DNA of 38,813 bases from Amycolatopsis circi (GCF_003385235.1 NZ_PQIA01000089.1:1-38813), one strand, 5' to 3'. Counted from the first letter of the stretch, positions 8,275-16,654 are shown. The notes: generated by a model from the letters alone, not told the origin. Numbers and translations: made by a program.

Positions 8275-9651
8275 ATGTCCGCTCCCACCCGCACCCGGAG
8301 GCTTACGCGCCGGCGCGGATCTCTGCTGCTCAGCGCCGTCGCGGCGAGCACGCTGCTGGCCACCGCCGCGTGCGGCGCCGCCGCGCCCGCAGGCGGCGGC
8401 GACGCCGCGGCGCCGCCGAACAAAGACGACAAGCTCACCATCACCGTCTACAGCAAGTTCACCGACCGCGAGTACGGCGTGGTCACGAAGGCGCTGGACA
8501 AGCTCAAGGCGAAGTTCCCCAACATCACCATCAAGCACGAGGGGAACCAGGACGACGACAAGCTCACCCAGTCGATCCGCGGCGGCAACCCGCCGGACGT
8601 GGCGATCTCGTTCTACACCGACAACCTCGGCGCGTGGTGCTCGACTGGCAGCTTCCAGGACCTGAAGCCCTACATCGAGCGGGACAAGGTCGATCTCGAG
8701 CAGATCCCGCAGGCGGTCCGCGATTACACGTCGTACCAGGGCAAGCGGTGCGCGATGCCGATGCTCGCCGACGTGTACGGGTTCTTCTACAACAAGACGC
8801 AGTTCGCGGCCAAGGGCATCGCCGGCCCGCCGAAGAACACCACGGAACTGTTCGAGGACGTCAAGAAGCTCACCGAGTTCAACGCGGACGGTTCGATCAA
8901 GACCGCGGGCTTCCTGCCGTCGATGCCGTTCTACGCCAACCAGGCGCAGTACTGGGCCCCCAACTTCGGGGCCAAGTTCATCGGCCCGGACGGCAAGTCG
9001 TCGCTCGCTTCCAGCCCCGGTTGGAAGGACATGTTCGAGTTCCAGAAGAAGCTCATCGACTTCTACGGCGGGCACGAGAAGGTCGAGAAGTTCAAGGCCG
9101 GTCTCGGTGACGAATACTCGAAGGACAACGGTTTCCAGGCCGGCAAGCTGTCGATGATCTACGACGGCGAGTTCCGCACCGCGTTCCTCAAGGACCAGGT
9201 GCCCTCGCTCGACTACGGCACCGCTCCGGCTCCCGTGCTCGACAGCCTGGCCGGCCAGTACGGCGGCGGGTTCGGCACCGGCACGATCATCGCGATCCCG
9301 AAGGGCGCGAAGAACCCCGGCGCGGCGTGGGAGCTGATCAAGCAGGCCTCGCTCGACACCGACACCCTCGTCGAGATGGCCAACGGCCTGAACAACGTGC
9401 CCAGCACCAAGGATTCGCTGAACTCGCCGAATCTGAAGATGCCGCCGCAGTTCAAGACCTTCACCGACATCTACAACAGCGGCAAGCTGGTCGCCAACCC
9501 GACCACGCCGATCGGCGACGCGTTCCTCAAGGCGGTCAACGACTTCGCCGAGAAGTGGCAGGCCGGTTCGGTGCCCGATCTTGAAGCGGGCCTCAAGAAG
9601 GTCGACGCGCAGATCAACGACGAGCTGGCGCAGAAGGGCGCCGGCGGATGA
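8275..9651 (+). CDS. Sugar ABC transporter substrate-binding lipoprotein
   Basis: The ATG at 8275 follows GGAGG. The N-terminus has a long basic region with RRLTRRRG, a hydrophobic stretch and a lipobox ending LATAAC at C33, so the mature protein is a membrane-anchored lipoprotein. The arginine pairs could also allow Tat export. The 458-residue length and the opening KLTITVYSKFTDREYG, with GGNPPDVAISF further on, fit family-1 extracellular solute-binding proteins (CUT1, di- and oligosaccharides). It overlaps the first permease by 4 bases. The ligand cannot be read from sequence, but the GH4 and kinase genes downstream point to a beta-linked disaccharide or an amino-sugar dimer. A longer in-frame reading upstream overlaps the ROK gene and is rejected. 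Confidence 0.88.
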   Translation: MSAPTRTRRLTRRRGSLLLSAVAASTLLATAACGAAAPAGGGDAAAPPNKDDKLTITVYSKFTDREYGVVTKALDKLKAKFPNITIKHEGNQDDDKLTQSIRGGNPPDVAISFYTDNLGAWCSTGSFQDLKPYIERDKVDLEQIPQAVRDYTSYQGKRCAMPMLADVYGFFYNKTQFAAKGIAGPPKNTTELFEDVKKLTEFNADGSIKTAGFLPSMPFYANQAQYWAPNFGAKFIGPDGKSSLASSPGWKDMFEFQKKLIDFYGGHEKVEKFKAGLGDEYSKDNGFQAGKLSMIYDGEFRTAFLKDQVPSLDYGTAPAPVLDSLAGQYGGGFGTGTIIAIPKGAKNPGAAWELIKQASLDTDTLVEMANGLNNVPSTKDSLNSPNLKMPPQFKTFTDIYNSGKLVANPTTPIGDAFLKAVNDFAEKWQAGSVPDLEAGLKKVDAQINDELAQKGAGG

Positions 9652-10637
9652 CCACGCTCTCCGTACCGGAAACCGGAACCTCCTCCGCGCCGAACCAGGC
9701 GCGGAGGGGGTCTCCCCGGGCCAAGCGCAGGCGCACGGTGTTCTGGTTCATGGCGCCGGCCACCCTCGGGTTCCTCATCTTCTTCGCCTACCCGCTCGGC
9801 GCGACGCTGTTCTACTCGTTCACCCGCTACGACCTGATCAACCCTCCACAGTGGATCGGGTTCGACAACTACGTGCGCATGTTCACCAGCGAGCCGCTGG
9901 TGAAAACCGCCGCGTACAACACGTTGTGGCTCGTGATCATCCTGACCGTCTGCCGGGTGCTGTTCTCGCTCGGCGTCGCGTCGGTGATTTCGCGGCTGAA
10001 GTCAGGCGTCGGCATCGTCCGCACGCTCTGCTATCTGCCCGCGCTCGCTCCGCCGGCGGCCGCGACGCTCGCGTTCGTCTTCGTGTTCAACCCGGAATTC
10101 GGTCCGGTGAACCGGTTCCTGCGACTGGTGGGCATCGACGGCGGATTGTGGTTCAACAGCCCGGAAATGTCGAAGCCCGCGTTGACCCTGCTCGCGCTGT
10201 GGGGTTCGGGCGAGCTGATGATCATCATTCTGGCGGCGTTGCTGGACGTTCCGCAGGAGCAATACGAGGCGGCGGAACTTGACGGAGCCGGTCCGGTGCG
10301 CCGGTTCTGGCACGTGACGCTGCCGTCGATCTCGCCGGTGCTGCTGTTCGGCGTGGTCAATTCGATGATTTACGCGCTGCAGTTCTTCACCCAGGCGATC
10401 GTCGCGGCGTCCGCTTCGGCGGGTACGGCGGACGTCGCCGGGAACTCGAAACTGATCGGTGCGCCGGAAAACTCGACGCTGACGTATCCGATCTGGTTGT
10501 ACGTGCAGGGTTTCCGGTACTTCAACATGGGTTACGCGGCGGCGATGGCCGTGCTGCTGTTCCTGGTTTCCGCAGGGTTCACCTGGATTCTGGTTCGGCA
10601 GATGCGTAAGACGCAACATCAGGAGGATGGGGCATGA
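9648..10637 (+). CDS. Sugar ABC transporter permease (MalF-like)
   Basis: A 329-residue inner-membrane protein of the CUT1 permease family. The first helix is VFWFMAPATLGFLIFFAYPLG, followed by YSFTRYDLINPPQWIGFDNYVRMF, the typical periplasmic region after helix 1. The cytoplasmic EAA loop is clear: EAAELDGAGPVRRFWHVTLP, which docks the ATPase subunit. It overlaps the binding-protein gene (ATGA at 9648) and the second permease gene by 4 bases each. It would form the transport channel as a heterodimer with the next product. The operon has no ATPase gene, so a shared ATPase of the MsiK type, encoded elsewhere, is expected. Confidence 0.9.
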   Translation: MTTLSVPETGTSSAPNQARRGSPRAKRRRTVFWFMAPATLGFLIFFAYPLGATLFYSFTRYDLINPPQWIGFDNYVRMFTSEPLVKTAAYNTLWLVIILTVCRVLFSLGVASVISRLKSGVGIVRTLCYLPALAPPAAATLAFVFVFNPEFGPVNRFLRLVGIDGGLWFNSPEMSKPALTLLALWGSGELMIIILAALLDVPQEQYEAAELDGAGPVRRFWHVTLPSISPVLLFGVVNSMIYALQFFTQAIVAASASAGTADVAGNSKLIGAPENSTLTYPIWLYVQGFRYFNMGYAAAMAVLLFLVSAGFTWILVRQMRKTQHQEDGA

Positions 10638-11524
10638 CGACGCTTTCGGCACCGCCGCGTCCGGCCCCTCCGGTGCATCCGCGGGAGAAGTTCAAGCGGC
10701 GCTGGGACAAGAAACTGTCCTTTATCGCCACGCACGCGGTCGGCATCGCGCTCGGCATGATCTTCATGCTGCCGCTGCTGTTCGTGTTCCTCACCTCGGT
10801 GATGAAGAGCGACCAGGCGATGACGTCCAGTCTGTGGCCCACCGAATGGCATTTCGAGAACTTCGTCGAGGTGTTCCGGAAGGCCCCGCTGCTGGAGTAC
10901 TTCGGCAACAGCTTCCTGTATTCGGCGCTGGCGACGATCGGGGCGCTGGTCTCGGCGATCCCGGCGGCGTACGGGCTGGCGAAACTGCGGTGGCGCGGGC
11001 AGAACCTGTGCTTCATGCTCGTCGTCGTCGCGATGATGCTGCCGCCGCAGGTCACCGTCGTTCCGCTGTACGACCTGTGGGTGCGGCTCGGGTTCACCGG
11101 CACCTTGGTGCCGCTCATCGTGCCGTACTTCTTCTTCGACGCCTTCTCGATCTTCCTGCTGCGGCAGTTCTTCCTCACCATTCCGAAGGACTACCTCGAA
11201 GCGGCGAAGATCGACGGCTGCAACGAGTTCCGGGTGCTCACGCGGGTGCTGATCCCGATGGCGAAGCCGGGGATCGCGGCCACCGCGATGTTCTGCTTCC
11301 TGTTCACCTGGAACGACTATTTCGGCCCGCTGCTCTACACGGGCGAGAACAAAGACAACTGGCCGCTTTCACTGGCGATCGCGTCCTTCCGAGGCATGCA
11401 CCACGTCGAATGGAACCTCACGATGGCCGCCACCGCGCTGATCATGCTGCCGGTGATCGTGCTGTTCGTGTTCGCGCAGAAGTCGTTCGTCAAGGGCATC
11501 ACGTTCACGGGAGTCAAGGGATGA
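10634..11524 (+). CDS. Sugar ABC transporter permease (MalG-like)
   Basis: The 296-residue product is the second CUT1 permease half. Helices include AVGIALGMIFMLPLLFVFLT and, near the C-terminus, LIMLPVIVLFVFAQKSFVKG, the usual ending of MalG-type proteins (FVKGITFTGVKG). The EAA loop EAAKIDGCNEFRVLTRVLIP is present. The ATG overlaps the upstream stop, and the downstream GH4 start overlaps this stop, so transport and catabolic genes are translated as one coupled unit. Confidence 0.9.
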   Translation: MTTLSAPPRPAPPVHPREKFKRRWDKKLSFIATHAVGIALGMIFMLPLLFVFLTSVMKSDQAMTSSLWPTEWHFENFVEVFRKAPLLEYFGNSFLYSALATIGALVSAIPAAYGLAKLRWRGQNLCFMLVVVAMMLPPQVTVVPLYDLWVRLGFTGTLVPLIVPYFFFDAFSIFLLRQFFLTIPKDYLEAAKIDGCNEFRVLTRVLIPMAKPGIAATAMFCFLFTWNDYFGPLLYTGENKDNWPLSLAIASFRGMHHVEWNLTMAATALIMLPVIVLFVFAQKSFVKGITFTGVKG

Positions 11525-12786
11525 AACTGGCAGTGGTCGGCGGTGGGTCCACCTACACGCCGGAGCTGATCGACGGCATCGCCGGGCGGCGGGCCTCGCT
11601 CGACGTCGACGAGATCGTGCTGATCGACCCGGACGCCTACCGGGTAGAGGCGGTCGGGGATTTCAGCCAGCGGCTGCTGAACCATGCGGGACATTCGGCC
11701 CGCGTGCGCACCACCGCGAATCTGGAGGAGGGTGTCGACGGTGCGTCGGCGGTCCTGATCCAGTTGCGCGTCGGCGGGCAGAAAGCGCGTGCGTCGGACG
11801 AGACGTTCCCGCACCTGTGCGGTTGTGTCGGCCAGGAAACGACTGGTGCGGGCGGCCTGGCGAAGGCGCTGCGCACGGTGCCGGTGGTGCTCGACATCGC
11901 CGAGCGCGTCCGCAAGGTCGCCGGTGACGACACCTGGATCGTCAACTTCACCAACCCGGTCGGCATCGTCACCCGCGCGCTGCTGCAGGAGGGTCACCGG
12001 GCGGTCGGCCTGTGCAACGTCGCGATCAACCTGCAGCGCAAGTTCGCGAAACTGCTCGGCGCTTCGACCGGCGACGTCAAGCTGGTCCACACTGGACTGA
12101 ATCACCTGAGCTGGGAACGCGGCGTCCTGGTCGACGGCGTCGACCGGCTGCCGGAACTCCTCGCGCAGCACGCGGAATACCTCGGCGAAGAGGTCAGCGT
12201 GCCGGTCGAGTGGATGCAGCGGATGAACGCCGTGCCGTCGTACTACCTCAAGTACTACTACTCGCACGACGCGCAGGTCGCGAAGCAGCAGACCGAGCGT
12301 CCGCGCGCCGAGGTGGTCAGCGACGTCGAGGAAGAGCTGCTGAAGATCTACCTCGACCCGGAGCAGGTCACGAAGCCGGAGTCGCTGGAGAAGCGCGGCG
12401 GCGCGTACTACTCGGAGGCAGCGGTGCAGCTCGTGCACGCGCTCACCTCCGGCGGTGGCGCCGAGGAGCACGTGGTGAACGTCCGAAACAACGGCACGTT
12501 CAATTTCCTGCCGGACGACGCGGTCATCGAGGTTTCGTCCACTGTGGATTCCGCAGGCGCGACCCCGATCCCACAGGCTCCGGTCGACCCGCGGTTCGCC
12601 GGCCTGATCGCCGGGGTCACGGCGTACGAGTACCTGGCACTGGACGCCGCGGTCAAGGGCGGCCGGGACCGGGTCGCGGACGCACTGCTCGCGCACCCGC
12701 TGGTCGGCCAGTACGCCAAGGCGGACCAGCTCGCGGACGAACTCGTCGCACGCAACCGGGATTTCCTGCCCTGGGCGCGGGCATGA
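11521..12786 (+). CDS. GH4 6-phospho-beta-glycosidase
   Basis: GH4 enzymes cleave glycosides by an NAD- and metal-dependent oxidation-elimination mechanism, mostly on 6-phosphorylated substrates. The 421-residue product starts with the NAD-binding signature MKLAVVGGGSTYTPEL. The expected metal ligands are C165 in VGLCNVAIN and H195 in TGLNHLSW. The region PSYYLKYYYSHD matches the 6-phospho-beta-glucosidase branch. The N-terminal GGGSTYTPELI segment also fits that branch better than the alpha-glycosidase or LDH-like branches. It overlaps both neighbours by 4 bases. Because an ABC system imports unphosphorylated sugar, the substrate would have to be phosphorylated inside the cell, perhaps by the next gene's product. 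Confidence 0.87.
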   Translation: MKLAVVGGGSTYTPELIDGIAGRRASLDVDEIVLIDPDAYRVEAVGDFSQRLLNHAGHSARVRTTANLEEGVDGASAVLIQLRVGGQKARASDETFPHLCGCVGQETTGAGGLAKALRTVPVVLDIAERVRKVAGDDTWIVNFTNPVGIVTRALLQEGHRAVGLCNVAINLQRKFAKLLGASTGDVKLVHTGLNHLSWERGVLVDGVDRLPELLAQHAEYLGEEVSVPVEWMQRMNAVPSYYLKYYYSHDAQVAKQQTERPRAEVVSDVEEELLKIYLDPEQVTKPESLEKRGGAYYSEAAVQLVHALTSGGGAEEHVVNVRNNGTFNFLPDDAVIEVSSTVDSAGATPIPQAPVDPRFAGLIAGVTAYEYLALDAAVKGGRDRVADALLAHPLVGQYAKADQLADELVARNRDFLPWARA

Positions 12787-13763
12787 GCGACACCGTCGTC
12801 GCGATCGACGGGGGGAACAGCAAGACCGAAGTGCTGGTGGTTTCGCGGGACGGTGCCGTGCTCGGCGCCTCCCGCGGCCCCGGCGTTTCTCCCCAGCGCG
12901 TCGGCGTCGACGGATGTGTTGCCGCACTGGAAGAATTCGTCCACGAAGCGCTCCGCGCCGGTGGGCTGCCGACCGAACCACCGTTCGCGGTGCACACTTC
13001 GGCCTACCTGGCTGGTCTCGACTTTCCTCGGGAAGAAGAGGCTCTGCACCAGGCTTTGTCGGCGCGCGGCTGGAGTTCCACTTTGGACGTCGGCAACGAC
13101 GTGCTCGCTTTGTTGCGGGCCGGAAGTTCCGACGGCACCGGGGTAGCGGTGGTGTGTGGCGCTGGCATCAACGGCGCTGGCTTCGCGCCGGACGGTCGCT
13201 CTTACCGTTTTCCCGCGCTGGGCAAGTTATCCGGCGACTGGGGCGGCGGCTACCGGCTGGGCGAGGAAGCTCTGTGGTGGGCGGTCCGTGCCGAGGACGG
13301 CCGGGGTCCGCGAACGGCGTTGGAATCAGCGGTGGCGGAATACTTCGGTGCCTCGACGCTGCTGGATGTGGTGCAGGGCTTGCACTTCGAGGAGATCGAC
13401 GCCGCGAAGATCCACGGCCTCTGCCCGCTGCTGTTCGAGATGGCCGCGTCCGGCGACGAGGTCGCACAGGACGTCGTGACGAGGTTCGCTGAGGAAGTAA
13501 GCCTGCTGGTGGCCGCGATCATGCGCCGCCTGGACCTCACGACGTCCGCTCCCGAGGTCATCCTCGGCGGCGGCGTGCTGACCGGCGTCGGCGAGTCCGT
13601 GATCGCGGACATCGAACGGCGCTGCCTGAAGGTGGCACCGCGGGCGCAGGTGCGCGTGGTCGAGGTGAACCCGGTGGTCGGAGCCGCATTGTTCGGTTTG
13701 GACAAGCTCGGCGCATCGGCGTCGGCGAAGGCCGCGTTGAAGGCCGCGACGCAACGCGCGTGA
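12783..13763 (+). CDS. BadF/BadG-type sugar kinase (N-acetylglucosamine kinase-like)
   Basis: The 326-residue protein belongs to the ASKHA fold. The phosphate-1 loop is AIDGGNSKTEVLVVS (about 6-20), a second phosphate/adenosine motif is VVCGAGINGAG, and VILGGGVLTG lies near the C-terminus. KLSGDWGGGYRLGEEALWWAVRAEDG is typical of the BadF/BadG/BcrA/BcrD family branch that includes glucosamine and N-acetylglucosamine kinases. The ATG overlaps the GH4 stop by 4 bases. Its likely job is to phosphorylate the imported sugar, or one released by GH4. A 12-bp-stem terminator follows directly, so this is the last gene of the operon. Confidence 0.83.
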   Translation: MSDTVVAIDGGNSKTEVLVVSRDGAVLGASRGPGVSPQRVGVDGCVAALEEFVHEALRAGGLPTEPPFAVHTSAYLAGLDFPREEEALHQALSARGWSSTLDVGNDVLALLRAGSSDGTGVAVVCGAGINGAGFAPDGRSYRFPALGKLSGDWGGGYRLGEEALWWAVRAEDGRGPRTALESAVAEYFGASTLLDVVQGLHFEEIDAAKIHGLCPLLFEMAASGDEVAQDVVTRFAEEVSLLVAAIMRRLDLTTSAPEVILGGGVLTGVGESVIADIERRCLKVAPRAQVRVVEVNPVVGAALFGLDKLGASASAKAALKAATQRA

Positions 13764-13769
13764 ACTGTA

Positions 13770-13800
13770 GGGGTGGCTGCCCGGGTAAGGCAGCCACCCC
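13770..13800. terminator. Bidirectional terminator between convergent genes
   Basis: GGGGTGGCTGCC (13770-13781) and GGCAGCCACCCC (13789-13800) form a perfect 12-bp stem with a 7-base loop. It lies 6 bases after the kinase stop and 9 bases before the convergent SRPBCC gene ends. No T-run is present, as usual in such GC-rich genomes. Confidence 0.85.
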
Positions 13801-13809
13801 AGCCTCGCG

Positions 13810-14319
13810 TCAGGCCGCGATGCCCTTGCCGGTCTCCAGAACCGACTTGAGGTCGGACAGGATCCACGCCCAGCCGCCGCCCGCGTTCTCGCCCGGGCCG
13901 GCGTTGACGTCCTCGTGCGCACCGGACACGAGAGCCGCGTGGTTGGGCGCGCCGGTGACGTCGTGGGTGACGGTGAGCCGCGTACCTGCGGTCTGCGTTT
14001 GCTCGATGTCGTAGGTGACCGTGGTGTACGGCTCGGCGACGAGACTGGGATCCATCTGCAGTTTCCACGTGATCACCAGCTTGCGCGGCGGATCGACCTC
14101 CAGCACTTCGCCGTCGAGGAGATCGCTGGTGAAGCCCGAATCGATGAACTCCTGGGTCGGCTTGGTGCGGTGCTTGCCGCCGCGCTTGAGGTCGAAGTCG
14201 GCCAGGCCGGTGTAGCCGTATTTCTGGGTCCATTCCGGCTTCGTGATGGCGTCCCACACCGCCTGCGGGGTGGCCTTGATGTACACGCGGTTGACCTGGA
14301 CGGTCGTGGTGTCGCTCAT
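13810..14319 (-). CDS. SRPBCC-domain protein (AHSA1-like)
   Basis: The 169-residue product has the hallmark START of AHSA1-like SRPBCC proteins: VNRVYIKATPQAVWDAITKPEWTQKYGY. Later come KLVITWKLQMDPS and TRLTVTHDVTG, followed by a C-terminal helix containing GGGWAWILSDLKSVLETGKG. The fold forms a hydrophobic pocket for a small ligand. It overlaps the ArsR-type regulator gene by 4 bases (start at 14319, regulator stop at 14316). ArsR-SRPBCC pairs are very common in actinobacteria, with the regulator controlling the pair. The ligand is unknown. Confidence 0.87.
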   Translation of the reverse strand: MSDTTTVQVNRVYIKATPQAVWDAITKPEWTQKYGYTGLADFDLKRGGKHRTKPTQEFIDSGFTSDLLDGEVLEVDPPRKLVITWKLQMDPSLVAEPYTTVTYDIEQTQTAGTRLTVTHDVTGAPNHAALVSGAHEDVNAGPGENAGGGWAWILSDLKSVLETGKGIAA

Positions 14320-14657
14320 TTTCCGGGCTCCTTCTGGGAATCTTCGGCTTCGAGCCGGGCTTTGAGGTCCAGCAGCGCCGAGGTGTGGTGTGCGGTGTAC
14401 TTGTCGATCCAGCGGTCGTGGATCTGCCGGATCGGGATCGGGTTCAGGAAATGCCGCTTCTCCCGCCCCTCCTTGCGCGAGGTGACCAGTTCGGCCTCCT
14501 CGAGCAGCTTGAGGTGTTTCATCACCCCGAACCGGGACATGTCCACTTCGGACTCCAGCTCGGTGAGCGTGCGGCCGTCACGCGCGTAGAGCAGGTCGAG
14601 CAGGAACCGGCGGGTCGGATCCGCCAGAGCCTTGAAAACCAGGTCCTCGTCGGGCAC
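14316..14657 (-). CDS. ArsR-family winged-helix regulator
   Basis: Starting at the GTG at 14657-14655 gives a 113-residue protein beginning MPDEDLVFKALADPTRRFLL, the normal start of this family. The helix-turn-helix reads RTLTELESEVDMSRFGVMKHLKLLEEAELV. No metal-binding Cys motif is present, which matches the subgroup paired with SRPBCC proteins. An ATG 12 codons upstream lies inside the promoter and operator and is rejected. The -10 box ends only 6 bases before the GTG, so the transcript is probably leaderless. A palindrome between the -35 and -10 boxes suggests autorepression. Confidence 0.85.
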   Translation of the reverse strand: MPDEDLVFKALADPTRRFLLDLLYARDGRTLTELESEVDMSRFGVMKHLKLLEEAELVTSRKEGREKRHFLNPIPIRQIHDRWIDKYTAHHTSALLDLKARLEAEDSQKEPGK

Positions 14658-14663
14658 GCACCG

Positions 14664-14693
14664 AGAATAGGTGACCAAAAGGTCACATGTCAA
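14664..14693 (-). promoter_or_regulatory. ArsR promoter with embedded operator, leaderless start
   Basis: On the minus strand TTGACA (14693-14688), an 18-base spacer and TATTCT (14669-14664) form a near-consensus promoter. The spacer holds the perfect palindrome GTGACC-AAAA-GGTCAC (14671-14686), ideally placed for a dimeric repressor to exclude RNA polymerase. The predicted RNA start falls on or next to the GTG codon. Confidence 0.75.
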
Positions 14694-14702
14694 CCAAGAG
14701 AA

Positions 14703-14741
14703 CGGCCGCTGGGCTCCACGCAGCGTGAAGCCCAGCGGCCG
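14703..14741 (-). terminator. Terminator downstream of gntP
   Basis: CGGCCGCTGGGCT (14703-14715) pairs perfectly with 14729-14741. The inner CACG/CGTG pairs extend the hairpin after one mismatch, leaving a 3-base loop. It begins 13 bases past the gluconate permease stop and insulates the ArsR promoter from read-through. Confidence 0.8.
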
Positions 14742-14753
14742 TAGGCCGGGGCG

Positions 14754-16121
14754 CTAAAGCAGCGCGCCCAACGGCAGGATCAACGCGATCGCCACCACCG
14801 AGATCACTGTCTCCATCACCGACCAGCTCTTCAACGTCTGCCCGACTGACATCCCGAAGTACTCCTTGACCAGCCAGAACCCGGCGTCGTTCAGGTGCGA
14901 GAAGAAGAGCGACCCGGCACCGATGGCCAGCACCAGCAGTGCGTTGTGCGTCGGGTCGAGGGTCGCGGCCAGCGGGGCCACGATGCCCGCCGCGGAGACC
15001 GTCGCGACCGTTGCCGAACCCGTCGCCAGACGGATCGCCACCGCGACCAGCCAGCCGAGCAGCAGCGGCGACAGGTGCGCACCCTTGGAGAGGCTGGTGA
15101 TCACGTCGCCGACCCCGGCGTCCACGAGGGTCTGCTTGAACCCGCCGCCCGCGGCCACGATCAGCACGATCCCGGCGATCGGGCCGAGGGAATCGCCGAT
15201 GATCGAGGACAGCCGTTCCCGGTTCAGCCGCGCCGGGCGGCCCAGCACGACCATGCCGACGAGGACCGCCAGCAGCAGCGCGACGAGCGGGTCGCCGATG
15301 AAGTCGAGGACCCGGCGGACCGGGTTTGCCTTCTCCGCCAAGATGTCCGCGAGCGCCTTGGCCAGCATCAGGACGACCGGCAGCAGCACCGTGGACAGCG
15401 TCGCGAAGAAGCTCGGGCGGTGCTTTTCGTCGGTGCCTTCGGATTCCGGCACCAGCCGGGCGGGCGGCGCGGCGTCGGGCACCATCTTGGCGGCCAGGCG
15501 GCCGAACAGCGGACCGGCGATGATCACCGTCGGAAGGCCGACCAGCAGGCCGAGGCCAAGGGTGAGCCCGACGTTGGCGTTCAGCGAACCGGCGGCGGCC
15601 AGCGGGCCGGGGTGCGGCGGGATCAGGCCGTGCAGCACCGAGAGCCCGGCCAGCGCCGGGATTCCCAGCAGCAGCACCGGTTTCCCGCTGCGCTTGGCGA
15701 CCAGCAGCACCACCGGGATCAGCATCACGAGGCCGATCTCGAAGAACATCGGCAGCCCGATCAGCGCGGCCACCAGCGCCATCGCCCACGGCAGCCCGCC
15801 GCCGCGGACCCGGCCGAGCACGGTGTCCACGATCCGGTCCGCGCCGCCGGAATCGGCGAGCAGTTTGCCCAGCATGGCCCCGAAAGCGATCAAGACGCCG
15901 ACGGACGCGACGGTGCTGCCGACGCCGTTGGTGAAGCTCTTCAACAGCTTGTCCACCGGCATTCCGGCGACCAGGCCGAGCACGCCGGAGCCCAGCGTGA
16001 GCGCGAGCAGCGGGTGCAGTTTGACCTTGCTGATCAGCACCACGATCACGGCGATGGCGAGCACCGTGGCGAGGATCAGGCGGGTGTCGTGGCCGGTCCA
16101 GCCGGCGGCGAGGGTCGTCAT
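14754..16121 (-). CDS. gntP: Gluconate:H+ symporter (GntP family)
   Basis: The 455-residue, very hydrophobic protein begins MTTLAAGWTGHDTRLILATV and shows many membrane helices. Family segments include LHPLLALTLGSGVLGLVAGM, GVLIAFGAMLGKLLADSGGA and the characteristic HGLIPPHPGPLAAAGSLNAN. GntP proteins take up gluconate or related sugar acids with protons. The start at 16121 overlaps the gluconokinase stop by 4 bases (ATGA). A longer same-frame reading into the kinase gene is an artefact. The neighbouring gluconokinase and GntR-type regulator support the assignment. Confidence 0.92.
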   Translation of the reverse strand: MTTLAAGWTGHDTRLILATVLAIAVIVVLISKVKLHPLLALTLGSGVLGLVAGMPVDKLLKSFTNGVGSTVASVGVLIAFGAMLGKLLADSGGADRIVDTVLGRVRGGGLPWAMALVAALIGLPMFFEIGLVMLIPVVLLVAKRSGKPVLLLGIPALAGLSVLHGLIPPHPGPLAAAGSLNANVGLTLGLGLLVGLPTVIIAGPLFGRLAAKMVPDAAPPARLVPESEGTDEKHRPSFFATLSTVLLPVVLMLAKALADILAEKANPVRRVLDFIGDPLVALLLAVLVGMVVLGRPARLNRERLSSIIGDSLGPIAGIVLIVAAGGGFKQTLVDAGVGDVITSLSKGAHLSPLLLGWLVAVAIRLATGSATVATVSAAGIVAPLAATLDPTHNALLVLAIGAGSLFFSHLNDAGFWLVKEYFGMSVGQTLKSWSVMETVISVVAIALILPLGALL

Positions 16122-16612
16122 GCGCGCTCCTGGAACGCTTTCAGCGCCGACGCGACGAGGTCGGCGGGCGGTCGGCTGATGTCGAGGGTCACTCCCGGCT
16201 CGTCCGCTTCCAGCGGTTCGAGGTCGGCGAGCTGGGAATCGAGCAGCGAAACCGGCATGAAGTGGCCGGTGCGGGTCTTCATCCGCTCGGCGAGCAGGTC
16301 GCGCGAACCGTGCAGGTGCAGGAACCAGACGTCCCCGCCGCCGCGGAGCACGTCGCGGTAGCGCCGCTTCAGCGCGGACGAACTCACGACCGCGCCGTTT
16401 TCGTGGTGCTTCCCGATCCAGGACGCGATCGCCGCCAGCCACGGCGCCCGGTCCTCGTCGTTCAGCGGGTGCCCGGCGGTCATCTTTTCGATGTTCGCCC
16501 GCGGGTGGAAGGTGTCTGCTTCGGCGTACACGGTCCCGAGCTGCTCCGCGATCGCTGTGCCGACCGTCGTCTTGCCCGAGCCTGATACGCCCATCACCAC
16601 GATGACCGTCAT
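16118..16612 (-). CDS. gntK: Gluconokinase
   Basis: The enzyme converts D-gluconate and ATP to 6-phosphogluconate, which feeds the pentose-phosphate pathway. The 164-residue length is typical of GntK. The P-loop is GVSGSGKTT (residues 8-16), followed by FHPRANIEKMTAGHPLNDEDRAPWL, the gluconate-binding and lid region, then SSALKRRYRDVLR and LLDSQLADLEPLE. The ATG at 16612 follows GGGAGGTG; an in-frame GTG/ATG further upstream (16654) would overlap the operator and is less likely. It is the first gene of the gntK-gntP operon and is divergent from the regulator gene. Confidence 0.93.
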   Translation of the reverse strand: MTVIVVMGVSGSGKTTVGTAIAEQLGTVYAEADTFHPRANIEKMTAGHPLNDEDRAPWLAAIASWIGKHHENGAVVSSSALKRRYRDVLRGGGDVWFLHLHGSRDLLAERMKTRTGHFMPVSLLDSQLADLEPLEADEPGVTLDISRPPADLVASALKAFQERA

Positions 16613-16654
16613 CCGCACCTCCCACGTCTTTGTGCTCTGGAGAGTCAAACTCAA

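Noticed and set aside
10627..11520. Long plus-strand frame joining the region of the second permease to the GH4 gene
   Set aside because: The part before 11521 is in the wrong frame for the permease and lacks protein character; GH4 starts at the ATG at 11521 with its NAD-binding motif.
16122..16625. N-terminal extension of the gluconate permease into the gluconokinase gene
   Set aside because: The extension is the kinase gene read in another frame; GntP proteins begin at the ATG at 16121, which overlaps the kinase stop.
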